A stretch of DNA of 64,000 nucleotides, from positions 1,786,030 to 1,850,029 of the forward strand of contig KL647305.1 in NCBI GenBank assembly GCA_000727475.1, given 5' to 3'. The notes under the pieces are model-generated. The model ran no database searches, was not told the origin of the DNA, and saw only the letters and a list, made by a program, of their open reading frames with translations. Below are positions 12,909-25,593 of this stretch, piece after piece; positions within the stretch are counted from its first letter, which is position 1; each line of letters starts with the position of its first letter. The DNA comes from Sarcocystis neurona. Taxonomy: Eukaryota; Apicomplexa; Conoidasida; Eucoccidiorida; Sarcocystidae. A program made the position numbers and the translations under genes.

Positions 12909-14700
12909 TAAACTTTTGTGTGTCCTTTGGCTTTTCTGAGTCACCCGGATCTTCTGCACCTTTCTATGTCCGTTCACAAAAGTCAGTCAGTCATTTCTTC
13001 TTCTCTTCTTGTTGTCATTCCCGAAATTCTACGCGTTCTTTGTCTCTCCACACTCGTAGAGTATCAATATACATATGTGTGGCGAGTACGTATATATATG
13101 CAGAGAAAGAAAGAGAGAGGAAGAGTTGACAAATTTAACTGAAGATGTGTATTTACGTATACGCGTATGTATTTGTGTGTGGGTGGGTTCACGTGAATGT
13201 ATATAAGAGTCTGTGTAAATATGGATATGTGTGTCTGCGTGTATGTGTGGGCTTGTCTATGATTGTATGTGGGTATATCTGCATGTGTGCATGTTACTGT
13301 AGAGAGAAAGAGAGAGACAGAGCTACAGACAGACAGAGACATGTATGTAGTTTTTCGCAGAGTCAAGAGAAATGTATACACCTGCCTCTGTGTGTGTATG
13401 TTGACGAGGAACCTACTTTCCTGTGTACATATATATATATATATGTATATGTATAGAGAGGAAGAGATACATACCGTGGTTATGAGAGAAGGGGATTAGA
13501 AGGAAGACGTGGGTTGCAAAGCGATAAACGCAATTTTGTGTCCCTGTGAATATCTGTTCTCGACACTTCCTCTTCTTCTTCCAGCCCTCCTGCTTCGTCG
13601 CTTGTTCGTTATCAATCTTTTTATACGCATACGTACTTGTATATGAATGCGTGTGTGTGTGTGTGTGTATGTGTGAATCTGTCCTCTTTCTGGTGAACTT
13701 TGTATCCACCGTCCCTTTGTTATAGATCAAGAGAGGGGAAGAGAAGTATCCCTTTGTGCGCCGAGCAGCAGCAAAGCCTCTGCGTCTTCCCTTTTCTCTC
13801 TCTGCGGACGGGTGTAGAACCGCCTTCCAATTCTGTCCCCACTTTGTTGTTTATTTGTCTTCATGACACGTGCAGGCGTTAAACTTCTTCCTTCCTGAAA
13901 TGTTGTCTTCCTTGCCTTCATAATGGAGCAGGCTTCTTTCCGGCCGCAACCGACCAGTGTATGTGTAGTGTTGACGTGTGAAGCAAACAGTTTCACTGCT
14001 TCCTTTTTGCTGCTGCTCCAGCAGGATGTCTATAAAACAGTAGAGATGGGCGTCGTCTTTCGCTCGCTTCTTTCTCTGGTCGGTCGCCTCTTTTCGTAGA
14101 CGGAAGGAGGAGGAAAGCCGAGAAAAGAGAACTTGTTTGGCAGCCCTACACATTTGTGTAAAGGAGGACAACATTGTCTTCGATAGAATAGGAACAGCAC
14201 AAAGACTTGAGGACGTGGACTTGTGTCTTCTCCTCTCTGCTTCTTCTGGGCATCTGCTTTTTAGGCGCTCACTTCGATTCCACCTGTTTCTGTTTCTCGC
14301 TTCGCGTTGCCGTGCGGGCTTCTCGCCGTTTTACCTCCAGACTCGTCTTCCTTCGCTGCTGGCTACTTCTGCGTCTCGCTAACTCTTCACAAGCCCGCGA
14401 GCTTGTACACGCGCGTGCATACGTCTATATTATTTGACCTCTGAAGAGAGAGTCTGTGCTTCTTCTGCCTCTGCGCGTATGTCTGCCTGCGTACCTATAT
14501 ATATATATATATATGTGAAGAGATAGAACGATAGACGGATAAATGGATAGACATATATGTGTGTATATATGGTGTTAGACTGAGAAAGACAGACGCAGAG
14601 AAAGAGACACATAAGAAGTGAGTTCAGAATGTTTTGTGTTCGTCTATGTGTGCGTAGATACACGCAGGTGTTTGTGTATAATGAGTAGGCAAAGTCTTTG
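12909..14700. other. 3' flank of EMC1; no gene recognised
   Basis: This follows the EMC1 stop. It begins with short pyrimidine-rich sequence, then AT/GT microsatellites (13070-13450), then more complex sequence (13500-14440). Open frames on both strands near 13727-14400 (for example minus 13851-14174) overlap one another and have no start context, splice borders or family resemblance that I can support. Confidence 0.5.
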
Positions 14701-17700
14701 TATCTTTTTGCCGACCTCGTGCATGTGTGTACACGTGTAACACTCTACCTGAATATTTGTGTGTGGTGAAGCAGTCGATAAAAAGAGTTTTGTCTACCTT
14801 TTATCCACACTTCGAAACACGTGCGGACACGAGCGTGTTAGAGCTGTGACCAAGAGTGAACTCTTTTTCGCTGTACCTTCACAGACACATGCATACGAGG
14901 TTCTGTCTGAACACGCTTGCACGCCGAAAGGAACAAGAAAAACAAAGCAGATGCGGGCTCTAATTTATTCACACATGAGTTTGTGTCCGTGTCCCTTGCT
15001 AGGGGGGCCTCGCACATAGCAGGACAAGAGAAACGAGCAGTGGCACTTCCGTTTGTACAGACATTAACGTCTTAGAAACCGTGCTCTTGCAATCGCCTTT
15101 CGCTGCTCACGCCGATCGGCTCGGGGGTAGAATACTGCCTGCGTATATAGCTCTCTTCCCAAACGCTTAATCTTGCCAAGAGAACTAAGCATCTGTCTCT
15201 TTCCTCAGGTAGGTAGGGTGAAAGGTCGCAAGAACGAGACACGTCTTGGTACCTCACTGACTCATTAAAAAAAAAGAAACAAAAAAACGAGACACTTTGA
15301 TATCGGCTGTCAACAGCCCGCCCGCCGCCACGCAAAACTGGATACTTTGTTCCTGAGACAGCTCAACTCGCAACAAGACACAAAATAAAGAGAGACACTA
15401 CGCGCACGTCTTCATGTCGAGCACCAAGTGGAAATACGTGCCGCCTTTATCTGGCTATAAATAGCCAAACAGCTGTCCACGCAGGATACAGGGAGAACAC
15501 CTGTGGCTCTTCTTCACGAGCAACACGTACGTACGTACACCAATTCTAAACGCCTTCAGAGACGTCCTGCCGTCTGAAAGGAGTTTTTGCAGGGCGCGAA
15601 AGAATTACATTATTTTCTTGACTGTAAGATACGCCTGAGAAGTAGAATAGAACTTCCACTGGGGAAGCCGCTCCACAAAAGATACACCTCTTTCACACCG
15701 CTCCCTGACTGCCAACGCACCACAGCAGGTTTCACGCAGTTGCAATTAGAGTTGGTGAAAAGAAGGGAAGTGTTGCTGCCCCGAGGACTACACTGCTACT
15801 CACGGTTGACTTGCTACTAAAGCATCCATGCGGGGAGTCTCCCCCCGGACGCACTGTATCTCTCAACGTTAAAACCGCCTCAACGACGCAGAAAATGGAG
15901 CTTCGTGAAGAGACGAAATTCAGAGGAAAACATCACACCGCGTAGGCACCCAGTAGCCTTGTCATCGGCAGACGCAGCAGAAGCGCAACGACCTTCGCTA
16001 ACTACTGAAGCACCCCGCGTTGTGTCGTCTGTTGCTCGGCAAACACGTCAAAACCAAGATGCACAGCAGGCAGTGCCAAGGTTGCGCCTGTCTTCTCTCT
16101 CTTTCACAGGAGTCTGCGTGTTTGCATGCCTGCAGCGATGCAGACATTCCTAATCGGTATGCATGCATGGGTGTGTTTGGGAAGCTCACGCGGCTCTTCA
16201 GTGTATTGGGCTCTTCGTTCTCTAGCGAGTGCTTCACTTACTGCAGAGGAACGCAAACATTTTGCAGTCTAGCCCACCCATCTGCCGAATGCCCCCACAA
16301 GTTTCTTTCGTGTATCTGTAGTATACTTGTTTCTACATAACTACAAGCACCTGCAGAATTAAATAAGAAAGAACATAGTGGAATGGCGTGCAGTGCCCGT
16401 CTCCTGCTCCAGCAGCCGGGCATGGATTTTGAAACGTCTAAGCGGCCTACTCCAATAGTTTGTTACGCTGCGAAGAGGGATGCACAAGTCCATAATCTAC
16501 TCTTCGACGGTGCCTCACAAAATTCCGCCCGTCTGTAATGCCGCCGGTGCCGGTGCTATTACACTGGACCGCTGTAGTAAACACTTCGTTTCAACGACAG
16601 GGACTTGGGCACTTCAGATGCTGAAGCAGCGAGCTCCTCTTGGAACGCGACCGAGTGCCCTCACTACAGCAGAGACGTCCTGACATTCTTGAAACTGTCG
16701 CTATGCTGTAAAACCGTAACGACAAGTTTTTCTCTTTAATTTTTGGGGGGCAGGCGGTCTGCCGAGCTCAACAACAAACGGGGCGTGTCCGACAGAGGAA
16801 TTTGTCCTGAGAAACGGCGCACTTAAACAAAGGAAGCAGCTTATCCCACTTGCGCTGTAAAAAGAGAGAGGACGGTCCTCCTGAAGAGCTTGGCAGCCGC
16901 TTCAGCAGGCATTTTGTAGTCAGTGATTCCCTGAAAAGTACCTAATACGTTCGTGAACGGCTTTCCTAGTAGACAAGAACCGCAAGAGCGGTCCTGCTGC
17001 AGTTCGCACTGTTGGAGCTTTGATTTTGTGTAGTGGTAAACCGTCAAAATCCTTCTCTCCTACGTGGACAGAAAGAGGAAAGACGAGCCTGCAGAGCCAA
17101 GTCTTTGGCGAAGGACTTGCTTCTCTACAGTGCTCTCTTCTTATTTTCTTAGTTGGTTCATCAAGCATCGAGACAGGATCAACGATTGCTTTCTCGTGTG
17201 TACCTCCATCTGGCCTCCCGTACGACTGTATCCTGCATGTGCACTTGCATGTATATCTACATCTATTTATGTGTATACCCACAGATTTAGAGATCTACAC
17301 GCATGTACACAGCGATTCGCCTTCACACACATACGCTCTCTCTGTCTTTGGTAGAAGGGTTTTGCTACGGTCCTTAGCGAATCAGCGAAGGTGAACAAAC
17401 ACTACGATCCGAGGGCTGAGGTGTCCTCGCGCGGCGTGACGTCTCCCCACCTACTTATGTTTCTCTCACCGCTTCGTTTATTTGAGTAAAGATATGTGGA
17501 GCAAGGACAAAATATATATAATATACGTCTGCCCGTCTAAGCTATTCCAGGTGACGCTTTTTTTCTCTCTGGACCAGGCAGTCCGTGGAAATTTTTTCAC
17601 GAAGAGATGCGTCTGTCTGGAGAGGTCGGCTCTCTCACCTGTCCTCTCCGTCCGTCCTACAGAAATATCTAGTGAGCACGTGGCATCAAGATGCGTGGAA

Positions 17701-17900
17701 GAGGCACACTGTTCAGCGTTGTGTATGACACGTGTACACATGTGTCGATCACTCGGTGGAAACTAGTTAGAGTTTACAGATACCTACTCGTGCACACATG
17801 TGTGTATTGACTCAGGGAAGATAACCTGAGAATGTTAAAAGGGCTACTTGTACATATGCAGATATTGACCGAGCGTAGGTAACGTGAACGTACTCGATGG
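14700..17900. other. Repeat-poor segment, no gene recognised
   Basis: This stretch lacks CAG/CTG and TATATG microsatellites. In that it resembles the 34-44 kb block, where compact genes with short introns occur. Short open frames exist on the plus strand at 15905-16153 and 16480-16683, but I could not chain them into a spliced model or match them to a family. A compact gene with small exons may be hidden here. Confidence 0.4.
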
Positions 17901-18680
17901 ACTAGTTGTATATGTATATACATATATTTACATATATAGATATATGTATATATATATATATACTTTCGCCACGTGCACGTAACGAAGGTAACTTGAACAT
18001 ACTCGACCGGCTAATTTTGTATATATATATATATATATATATGTATATGTATGTCTACACCTTTGCAAACGTACACGGTACCGACTAAGCGAGAGAGTGT
18101 ACACGTAACCCCTACGTGTGTGTATACCAACAACAGACGCCGATCCAGGAAAATGCTTGCAGGTAGGCAGGCGTAAAGATAAACTGCCTTCTTAAGCGCG
18201 CTGTCGTGGTCATGCGTGCAGCAGCAGAGTCTCTGCATCGGTCGCAGGGTCTCCCTCGGGCCTCACACGGCAACGCTCCTTCAAAGCGCACCTCTTTTGC
18301 ATGCCTGTTGCATCTTACGATGCAGATACACACTGCGCAAATGTAGAGAGCTTAACTTCGAATGCGCGCGAGCTACGTCGAAGTACACAAATGCGCACGT
18401 ACCCCTGTATCCATTTGTATATATATGTGTATATATATATATATATCCGCGTGTATATGTGTGTACGAATATATATGTATGTGTGTGTGTATATGTGTGT
18501 GTATATATATGTGTGTGTGCACGTGTGTGTGTACGCGTGTGTGTGTGGATGTGCGTTGTGTATATATGTGTTTGTGTGTATATTTGTGTGTGTGTATATA
18601 TATACATATATGTATACATGCATGTGTATATGCATATATATATAAATACATATCTTCATATATTTATACACATACATGCA
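17900..18680. repeat. TATATG/GTGTGT microsatellite block
   Basis: Runs of (TA)n, TATATGTATATA and (GT)n dominate, especially 17905-18055 and 18410-18660. The long frames seen here (Tyr/Ile/Cys/Val-only products) are artefacts of the repeats. Confidence 0.85.
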
Positions 18681-19168
18681 TGAAAAGAAATACGTGGAAA
18701 GGTCGCAAGAGTTGTCCCGAGACACATAATTGTATGCAGTCGTCTCTGAACAAAACTACACATATATGCGCGAGTATCAAATGGGCAAACAGTTACAAAG
18801 GCCCGCCTCTGTATACCAAGATTATACGGTCGCACAAGCAAATGACATACATGCCACCATGCATGCAGACCTACGCAAGCACATACATACGCATACACAC
18901 ATATACATATGCGACCACGTGACAGAAGCACCTTTAACATCCACGCACATGCGCGTGAGTTTATAATACGCTTTTACCTGTAGGTACACATCTATGTATC
19001 CATACGTACACATACGTGTTGAAATTCTTCGCGTGTATACACACGCCTCTGCGACTTTGTCAAGCAGATCGCATATCCATATGTATGTACAGGTCGGGGA
19101 AAGAGGAGACGGATTCTTTCCCGGCCTCGTTTCCTCCATTTCTTCTTCTTGTCCGCAGGGGCAGGCAT

Positions 19169-19375
19169 TTATTTTGAGTTCGCAAGTTTGCTGCTGCTGC
19201 TGGTGGCCTGGGAGGCCGAGGCTCGCGAGGCAGCAGCTGTGTGGGCACACGCGTCTTCGGACTCGCTCTGCGAGGCCTTGCGCAACTTCTTGCGATAGTC
19301 GAGAGCAGCTGCCCAGTGCGGGGCCTCTTGCTGCCTCCACTCCACATCAAGCAGCTGTCTGACGGCCTTCCACTG
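19169..19375 (-). CDS. Terminal exon of an unidentified gene
   Basis: On the minus strand an AAACTGCAG acceptor is followed by 68 codons and TAA. The product starts QWKAVRQLLDVEW, continues with a basic helical stretch (PHWAAALDYRKKLRK) and ends in a Ser/Ala tail. The composition is that of a real protein, unlike the repeat shadows around it. The upstream open frame continues without a stop to 19798, so the exon could begin earlier. I do not recognise the family. It is convergent with EMC1 and is probably the 3' end of the gene whose internal exon is at 21933-22203, but that link is inferred only from strand and order. Confidence 0.45.
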   Translation of the reverse strand, partial: QWKAVRQLLDVEWRQQEAPHWAAALDYRKKLRKASQSESEDACAHTAAASRASASQATSSSSKLANSK

Positions 19376-20210
19376 CTGCAGTTTCAGCAGTAACGTGTTA
19401 TGTACTACCGGCAGCGACGTTAGCGGAGATACGCACACGTGCGACAGCACCTGCAGCAGCACACGCCAAAAGTGGAGACGTCGCGGAGAAGTCAACGCAG
19501 AAGAAGAAGCCGCAGCAGCACCTGGAGACAACAAGCCGTCGATGCGACACGCAGACGCAGAAGCCGACCACGAAGCAGTCGTCGCCCAAGACCGCATGCG
19601 CGCAAAGCCGGCCGCACAGTGCGGCCCGGGAAGTAGCACGAGAAGCAGAAACGGGCGAAGAAAAGTGGCACACTCCGCACACCCGCACACGCTCCAGCCG
19701 ATGCAGCTGCAGTTTTTGAGACGCGCCTGCCCGCAGCAGCAACGGGAAGGCGACGGCCAGGGCACGTGACGGACCGTAGAACAAACACTTATATTCACGC
19801 AAGTTCACCCAGCAGCCAACGAGAAGAGAAGCACGAGAAGCAGCAGCAGCACAGCACGAACGCAAACGAACTGCCCACGCATGCAGCACCACAGCTGTAG
19901 GCCTGCTACGCGCAGCTAACAGCCAAGGAAAATCCTGCACCCAAACTCGCAACTGCCTGCAGTCAGGCAGCAAAAATGTGACCCGGGAAATTCATGTCTG
20001 TCTGCCGCGTCTATGCTAGGCAGGACAAAAACGCATGCAGAAGCAGCTCGTGGCGCGGTGGACACTGTCCTCCAGTTCTGAGGCAGCAAAAGTGCAGGCA
20101 TTGTGGTCACTTTCCCCGATATATCGGAGCAATCGCTCCACACTACTACTCGGTCATGCGGACAGCGCATGCGGTGTAGACAAACAGATGCAGCAGCAGA
20201 GCACTGCATC

Positions 20211-20795
20211 TTAAGACGGCCAGACGTCTGTGGAGAGCTGTGCGACGGCAGCAGCACAGGTGCACCAGCGTCTCCATGACGTAGCAGTCTGTGTCACCAG
20301 AGGTGGACCCAAGCAAACAGATATGGGAAGACAAGAGCAAAGGCGTGTTGCACGTCCCACTAATAGATGTCTGCTGCGGATCTCCTTCAGCACTCGGGTC
20401 CCCAAGCGTCGGGAACGTCGCAATGCGACGAAGCCTGCATGGAGATGCCCTGTGCGGGACGCCGTCCTGCTGCGACAGCGGCAGCAGCGAGGCGGCAGCA
20501 AGACCCCGAGCAGCAGCATATCGAGGCGCTGCGGGCAGGTGAGAGTCCTCCGTGCAGCTGGAGCGGCTGCGGCAACACCGTCGTAAGGTGTTGCAGCACA
20601 ACAACGCAGCTGCTGCTGTTGCCGCAGCTGCTGCAACACCGTCGTAAGGGAAATCTTCGCAACGGCGGGGGGGCTCATGCGACCCTCACGCAGCAGCACA
20701 TATTTATCATGAAAAGGAGCCTCTTCTCTTTCTTGGGCAACGTACAACAGTCGAACGGCAGCCAAAGGTCTTCGGCAGCACACCGTCTTCTGCAT
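20211..20795 (-). other. Possible coding segment, family unknown
   Basis: A minus-strand open frame whose first third reads AQEREEAPFHDKYVLLREG followed by SPPAVAKISLTTVLQQLRQ, which looks like protein. The rest drifts into Arg/Leu/Cys-rich reading and is probably out of frame or intronic. The sequence CAACACCGTCGTAAGG is present twice (about 20572 and 20634). No family was recognised and the splice borders are not settled. It could be a middle part of the gene ending at 19169. Confidence 0.25.
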
Positions 20796-21932
20796 GTGCT
20801 TTCTGCTGCGATTTTGCCGTCCCCCAAGGCAGTTTGCAGCTCCAGCTATCCTGCTGCTTTGTGTCTTATCATCTCAGATTCACTCTCCGCTAACTTCTCT
20901 TCCTGCTCTTTCTCGCGTCTTCCTGCTTCCCCGGCAGCTTATACTTTTAACAAGAGCCTTTTCCCTGGCGTGCGCACTTCGGCTGCTTCCTACCAGCGCA
21001 CAGCTCTTTTCTCTCTCCCGCTGCTCCTCATCCTCCGCCTACCGCGCTGCCGACTCTTCGTGTGCAAGCGTTTTCTGAGCGTCATAGCTGCTTCAAAGAG
21101 GTATATTCGGCAGTCCCAATAACCTGCGTATGTATGCACCTTACGTCACGTTCACACATAGATATACATATACCTACATATAAGTATATGCTTGTGTGTG
21201 TATATATATATCTTCTTTTATCCAGCGCAAAGGCAGAGACTCCACCGTTTTTGTTCTGCTGCAGTTTCTGCTGGCGCTTCTGCTTGTCTTTGTTGATACT
21301 GCCAGGGCCGCTGCTTTCTCTCTGCTGTGCGCTAGACCCCGTTCTCACGCAGGGCGGCTCCTGCTCCTCTCGAGCTGCTGTGACGCTTTTCCGCGGCTGC
21401 CGGTGCTGCTGCTCACGCCAGCTGTTCTGTGGAGATAGTCACGCACTTGTAAGGGTGCTGTCTCTCTCTCAAGTCCATCTGAAATGTGAGTAACGTTGTC
21501 TCATTTTCTCTTTTTCTCTGCTGTTGGTGTTGTTATTTTGCTGATGCAGGCGCGCTACTTCTGTTGCTGCTGCTGTTCTTCTGCTGCTGTTGCTGCTGTT
21601 GCTGCTGCTCCTACTCCTTCTATGTTGCATCGGCGCTGCTCCTGCTGTATGCGCTCTGCTCTGGCGCTGCTGCTTGGGCCCAGCGACTGCTTGCTCGTTG
21701 CCGGCGGTACACACTGCTGCCGGGTCGTCCCCGCTGCTGCTCACCGCCGTTCCTCTCCTCCACGCTGCTTTTGCCTCCTCTCTTGCTGTGTGGCTCTCCC
21801 TTTTGTCCTCCCCTTTACCTGCTGCTCCTTCCTCGTCTACTTCTTCCCCTTCGCTTCCTTCTGCTCTTTTTCCTCTGCGTCTCTGCTGCTGCAGTTTGTG
21901 CGACTGTCCGGCTGTCTTCTCGCCGGTCCTAC

Positions 21933-22203
21933 CTGGGCAGTGGCATTCGTCCCGAAGACCAGCCGAAGGGCATCCGCATGCAGAGACGTGAAGGCGCTCG
22001 GTTTTATAGAGGCGAAGCGACGACGGTGCAGAGGCACAGCAGCAAGTTGTCTGACGATGTTCTCGATGAGCAGCAGCAGAGACTGCAGCCTTCCTATTCT
22101 CACGTCCCACAGGTAGCGCACGTCCTCGAGACGTAGCAGCTGCTCCTCGTGGAAATTCGTTGCCCGCGCTTGGCTCTCCGAGTTATCCGACACAGACGCC
22201 CAT
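21933..22203 (-). CDS. Internal exon of an unidentified helical protein
   Basis: On the minus strand a long pyrimidine-rich tract (about 22550 down to 22206) ends in TTCTTCTGTACAG, a strong acceptor. The open reading then runs to a CCCAG|GTAGGA donor. The product includes FHEEQLLRLEDVRYLWDV, RIGRLQSLLLLIENIVRQL and SLHADALRLVFG, which look like amphipathic helices of a folded domain. I do not recognise the family. A caution: the plus strand over 21894-22119 also gives an open, splice-bordered reading (SGIRPEDQPKG...), so the strand call rests on the polypyrimidine tract and on the more domain-like product. Confidence 0.45.
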
Positions 22204-22995
22204 CTGTACAGAAGAAGTGCAGTCTCCCCGGCGCGCAGGGAAGAAGAGGAACGGCGATTAACACGCGAAAGACGGAGATCAACAGGCAGCAAGAGGACGA
22301 CGCAGCGGAAGGGACAAGTGTGATACTTATGTATCAAGAGAAAGGGATGCAGACAGGAGGCAAAGGCCGCGGAGACGCGGGGGAGACGGGCGGGAAAGAG
22401 GCCGAGAAGAAACAAAACCGAACATCAGACAGCAGCAGCAAGAGAAAACTGGCGGACGTCAATCCCGACAAAGAATGGGAGACACATCAGCAGCAAGGTG
22501 CAAAAGGACGAAGAAGAAGAAGAAGAGAAAAAGACAAGTAGGAGTATCAACGCGGAAGTCGAGCCACCAGGGCTTCGAGATAACAGCAGCAGGTGATACA
22601 GAAGCTGAGAAGAATCACTACAGTTGACGGTTGTCTGCGGCTTCTCTGCTGTTGACGGTTGGCTGCGGCTTCTCTGCTGTTGACGGTTGCCTGCTACTTC
22701 TCTTTGTGCTCTCCTCTCTACGAACACACACATCCGGCCAGCGCAGCCACGCGCTTCCATCTCTGTGTGTCCTTCGTTTTTCTCTTCAAATTTTGACTTC
22801 ACTTCCTGTCCGCTTTCTGCGTCACTTTCTTGCTGTTGCTTTTGGCTAATTGTCCTCGTTGATCTGCATGCTGCTGCAATGTTCAATTTTCGTCCTGCTG
22901 CTGCTACTGCCCGTTTACCATACTACCTCTTGGCCCTCCTGCGCTCCGACGACGCGTCTCCCCTGCTACTTTTCGAGCCTTTCCCCAGCGGCGTG

Positions 22996-23179
22996 CACTC
23001 GTCTTGCCCACTCGGTCTGCTTCGGCTGTTCCTGCTGCGCCACATGCGCTGTTTGTTCTCCCGTTGTCGCTACTACTGTCCCTGCTGCACTCGTCTTGCC
23101 CACTCGGTCTGCTTCGGCTGTTCCTGCTGCGCCACATGCGCTGTTTGTTCTCCCGTTGTCGCTACTACTGTCCCTGCTG
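22996..23179. repeat. 92-bp tandem duplication
   Basis: Two copies of a 92-bp unit, 22996-23087 and 23088-23179, are essentially identical (each contains CGGCTGTTCCTGCTGCGCC and GTCGCTACTACTGTCCC). The period is not a multiple of three, so any reading frame is shifted between the two copies. Confidence 0.9.
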
Positions 23180-23292
23180 TCCACCAGGCTCCTGCTGCTT
23201 CTCCTGCTTGCGCTGCTGTGCCGCTCCTCACGTTCCTCTGCTCCTGCTGCTCTTGCTGCACCGCTGCGCCCGCTGCTGTTCGTGAAGAAGCT

Positions 23293-23880
23293 AACACTGT
23301 TGCTACGCTACTACTGTTGCTCTTCGTTCTCTTGCTCTGGCTGCTGCGGCTCCTTCGCCTGCAATTCCTGCTGCTGCTCCTCCTGTTGCTGCTCCTCCTG
23401 TTGCTGCTCCGCCTGCTGCTGCCCCGCCTGCTGCTCCTCTACCTGCTGCTGCTGCATCTTCTCATTCTGCATCTTCTCCTGCTGCATCTTCTCCTGCTGC
23501 ATCTTCTCCTGTTGCATCTTCCACTGCTGCACCTTCTACTGCTGCATCTTCTGCTGCTGCATCTTCTCCTGCTGCATCTTCTCCTGTTGCATCTTCCGCT
23601 GCTGCATCTTCTACTGCTGCATCTTCTACTACTGCATCTTCTACTGCTGCATCTTCTGCTGCTGCATCTGCTGATGCTGCATCTGCTGATGCTGCATCTG
23701 CTGGTGCTGCATCTGCTGCTGTTGCGTCTGGTGCTGCTGTTGCGTCTGGTGCTGCCGGATCTGCTGGTGCTGCATCTGCTGCTGCTGCACCTGCTGTTGC
23801 TGCACCTGCAGGCGCACCTGCTGCTGCTGGACCTGCTGCTGCAGGAGTTGCTGCTGCTGGACCTGCTGCTGGCTGACCTG
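23293..23880 (+). CDS. Ala/Ser/Pro-repeat open frame over a 15-bp minisatellite
   Basis: The plus frame starting after a stop near 23290 reads Pro/Ala-rich sequence, then about 15 pentapeptides of AASSP type, then Ala/Gly-rich sequence to TGA at about 23880. The repeat unit is 15 bp (TGCTGCATCTTCTCC). The minus strand is also open over 23462-24100 as an Ala-Glu-Asp repeat, and the plus Leu frame is open from 22687 to 23958. The minus Gln frame is broken by several TAG codons. In coccidia, Ala/Ser/Gln readings of such repeats are commoner than Leu or Cys ones, but the coding strand is undecided and the segment may not be translated. Confidence 0.3.
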
Positions 23881-24010
23881 TCGTTGAGGACGCTGCAGCA
23901 GAGGGCATCGCGGCCGCTGGAGGCAGCAGGAGGCCACTCCGGAGGGAGTCTGCGGTAGGACGCTCCCTTCCTTTCCCACGAATGAAAGTGTTGGCGGCAG
24001 AGCGCAGCAG

Positions 24011-24793
24011 TTGCCTGCCGCTGTCTCCCGAGCTTCCGGCTCTCCAGCAGAGAAACAATCGGGCGCAGCGCACTTTTCGCTCGACTGTCCGTCCCCGCAA
24101 TGCACGTTAATGCCTCTATGGCCTAAGGAAGTGCCAGCCACGGCAGCAGCAGAGGACACGGCGGCAAACAAGAAACAAAACCCCGACACAGGTACCGTGC
24201 AAGAAGAAAAGAACGAAGGAGAAGGGCACGAAAACGAGCGATGCAACACCGAAGGTGAACACGAGAAGGCGGAGGAGGGACGAAACGAAGAGGACGAAAA
24301 AGAAGAAAACATGGGGGGGAGACGCGTTCTTGTGCATACGACGCATATGTCAAACACACACCTGTATTACCCAGTCAAAAGGAGAGCAGACGAGCGCAGG
24401 ACACGAAGTGGAGACGACGAAAGGAAGGGCGAGCAGCAAACGGCACGCGGGGAAAGGCGCCGAAGGGACGGAGATGTAGGGGGGATCGACCAAACGGTAA
24501 GAAATGAGGTGGAAAGCAGAAAAGAAGCGCAGGAACCGAAAGAAGGAAAGGGGAGACGAGAAAGACGCAGAAGCGAAGAAATGTGCGGGGAAAAAGCAGA
24601 ACGGAAGAAAAGCAGAAGAGCAGGGCTGACGCCGCTTACCAGCTGTACGTACACTTCTCACGCAGCTGCGTCAAGCCGCACAGCAGGACACGTCGCCCCC
24701 AGGAAATCCCCGTCATCTCTCTGTCTCAACTTTGCTACGAAATTCTTCAAGCAGCCACATGCATACGTAAGACGACCATCTATACAGAGATAG
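24011..24793 (+). other. Purine-rich open frame, probably not a gene
   Basis: A 260-codon plus-strand frame encodes a Glu/Lys/Arg-rich, hydrophilic product. The strand is so purine-biased that stops are rare, and on the minus strand the same stretch is an almost pure pyrimidine tract such as precedes acceptors of minus-strand introns here. I favour intron or spacer of a minus-strand transcript over a plus-strand gene. Confidence 0.3.
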
Positions 24794-25562
24794 AGAGAAG
24801 CAGACGAGAAGAACATATAGACGCCAGCGCACGTACACAAATCTATTTGTCTATCTATATATATACATACATATGCACGCAAAAAGGCATATGGATGGCG
24901 TGGAAACACGAACACAAATCTATGTACTTTTGTTTGTGATGCGGAACAGAAAAGAGCCGTGACTTGTAAACAGGTAGAAAAGCCTATACACATGTACACA
25001 TATATATATATATATATATATGTATAGATAGATAGATAGATACGCATATAGATGTGACAAGCCGCGCATAGGTAGATTAGACATACAAGACGGATTCTAC
25101 AGGACACGAAGGAGCTATCGGAATCCTTTTTTTCTTTTATTCACAACCACTGCAAAATTCCTTCAGTTACCTGTGACACTTCACACACAAAGATATATAT
25201 ATATATATATATACATTCCCGTAGGGGAGAAATACATAGACATATACGTAGTAGATATACACTATTACAGAAGAGAACTCCATATACATATACGGACAGA
25301 GAGATACACACAAATTTATAGATACGTCAATCTATATTCACACACAAGAGACAATTACATATATATATGTAGCGGGGGACAAAGAGAGAGAGGAACATAT
25401 ATACATACACAGAGATACATAAACGCAGAAGAGAGATACTACATCGATACAGAGATAGAGAAATCCAATAGCACAGGGCAACAACAATGGACAGCCATAT
25501 TTCTATCAGCGTATACATAGGTATGTGTACGGACTGTACGTCTATGTATCTGTGTCTCCCTA

Positions 25563-25593
<31 letters not shown>

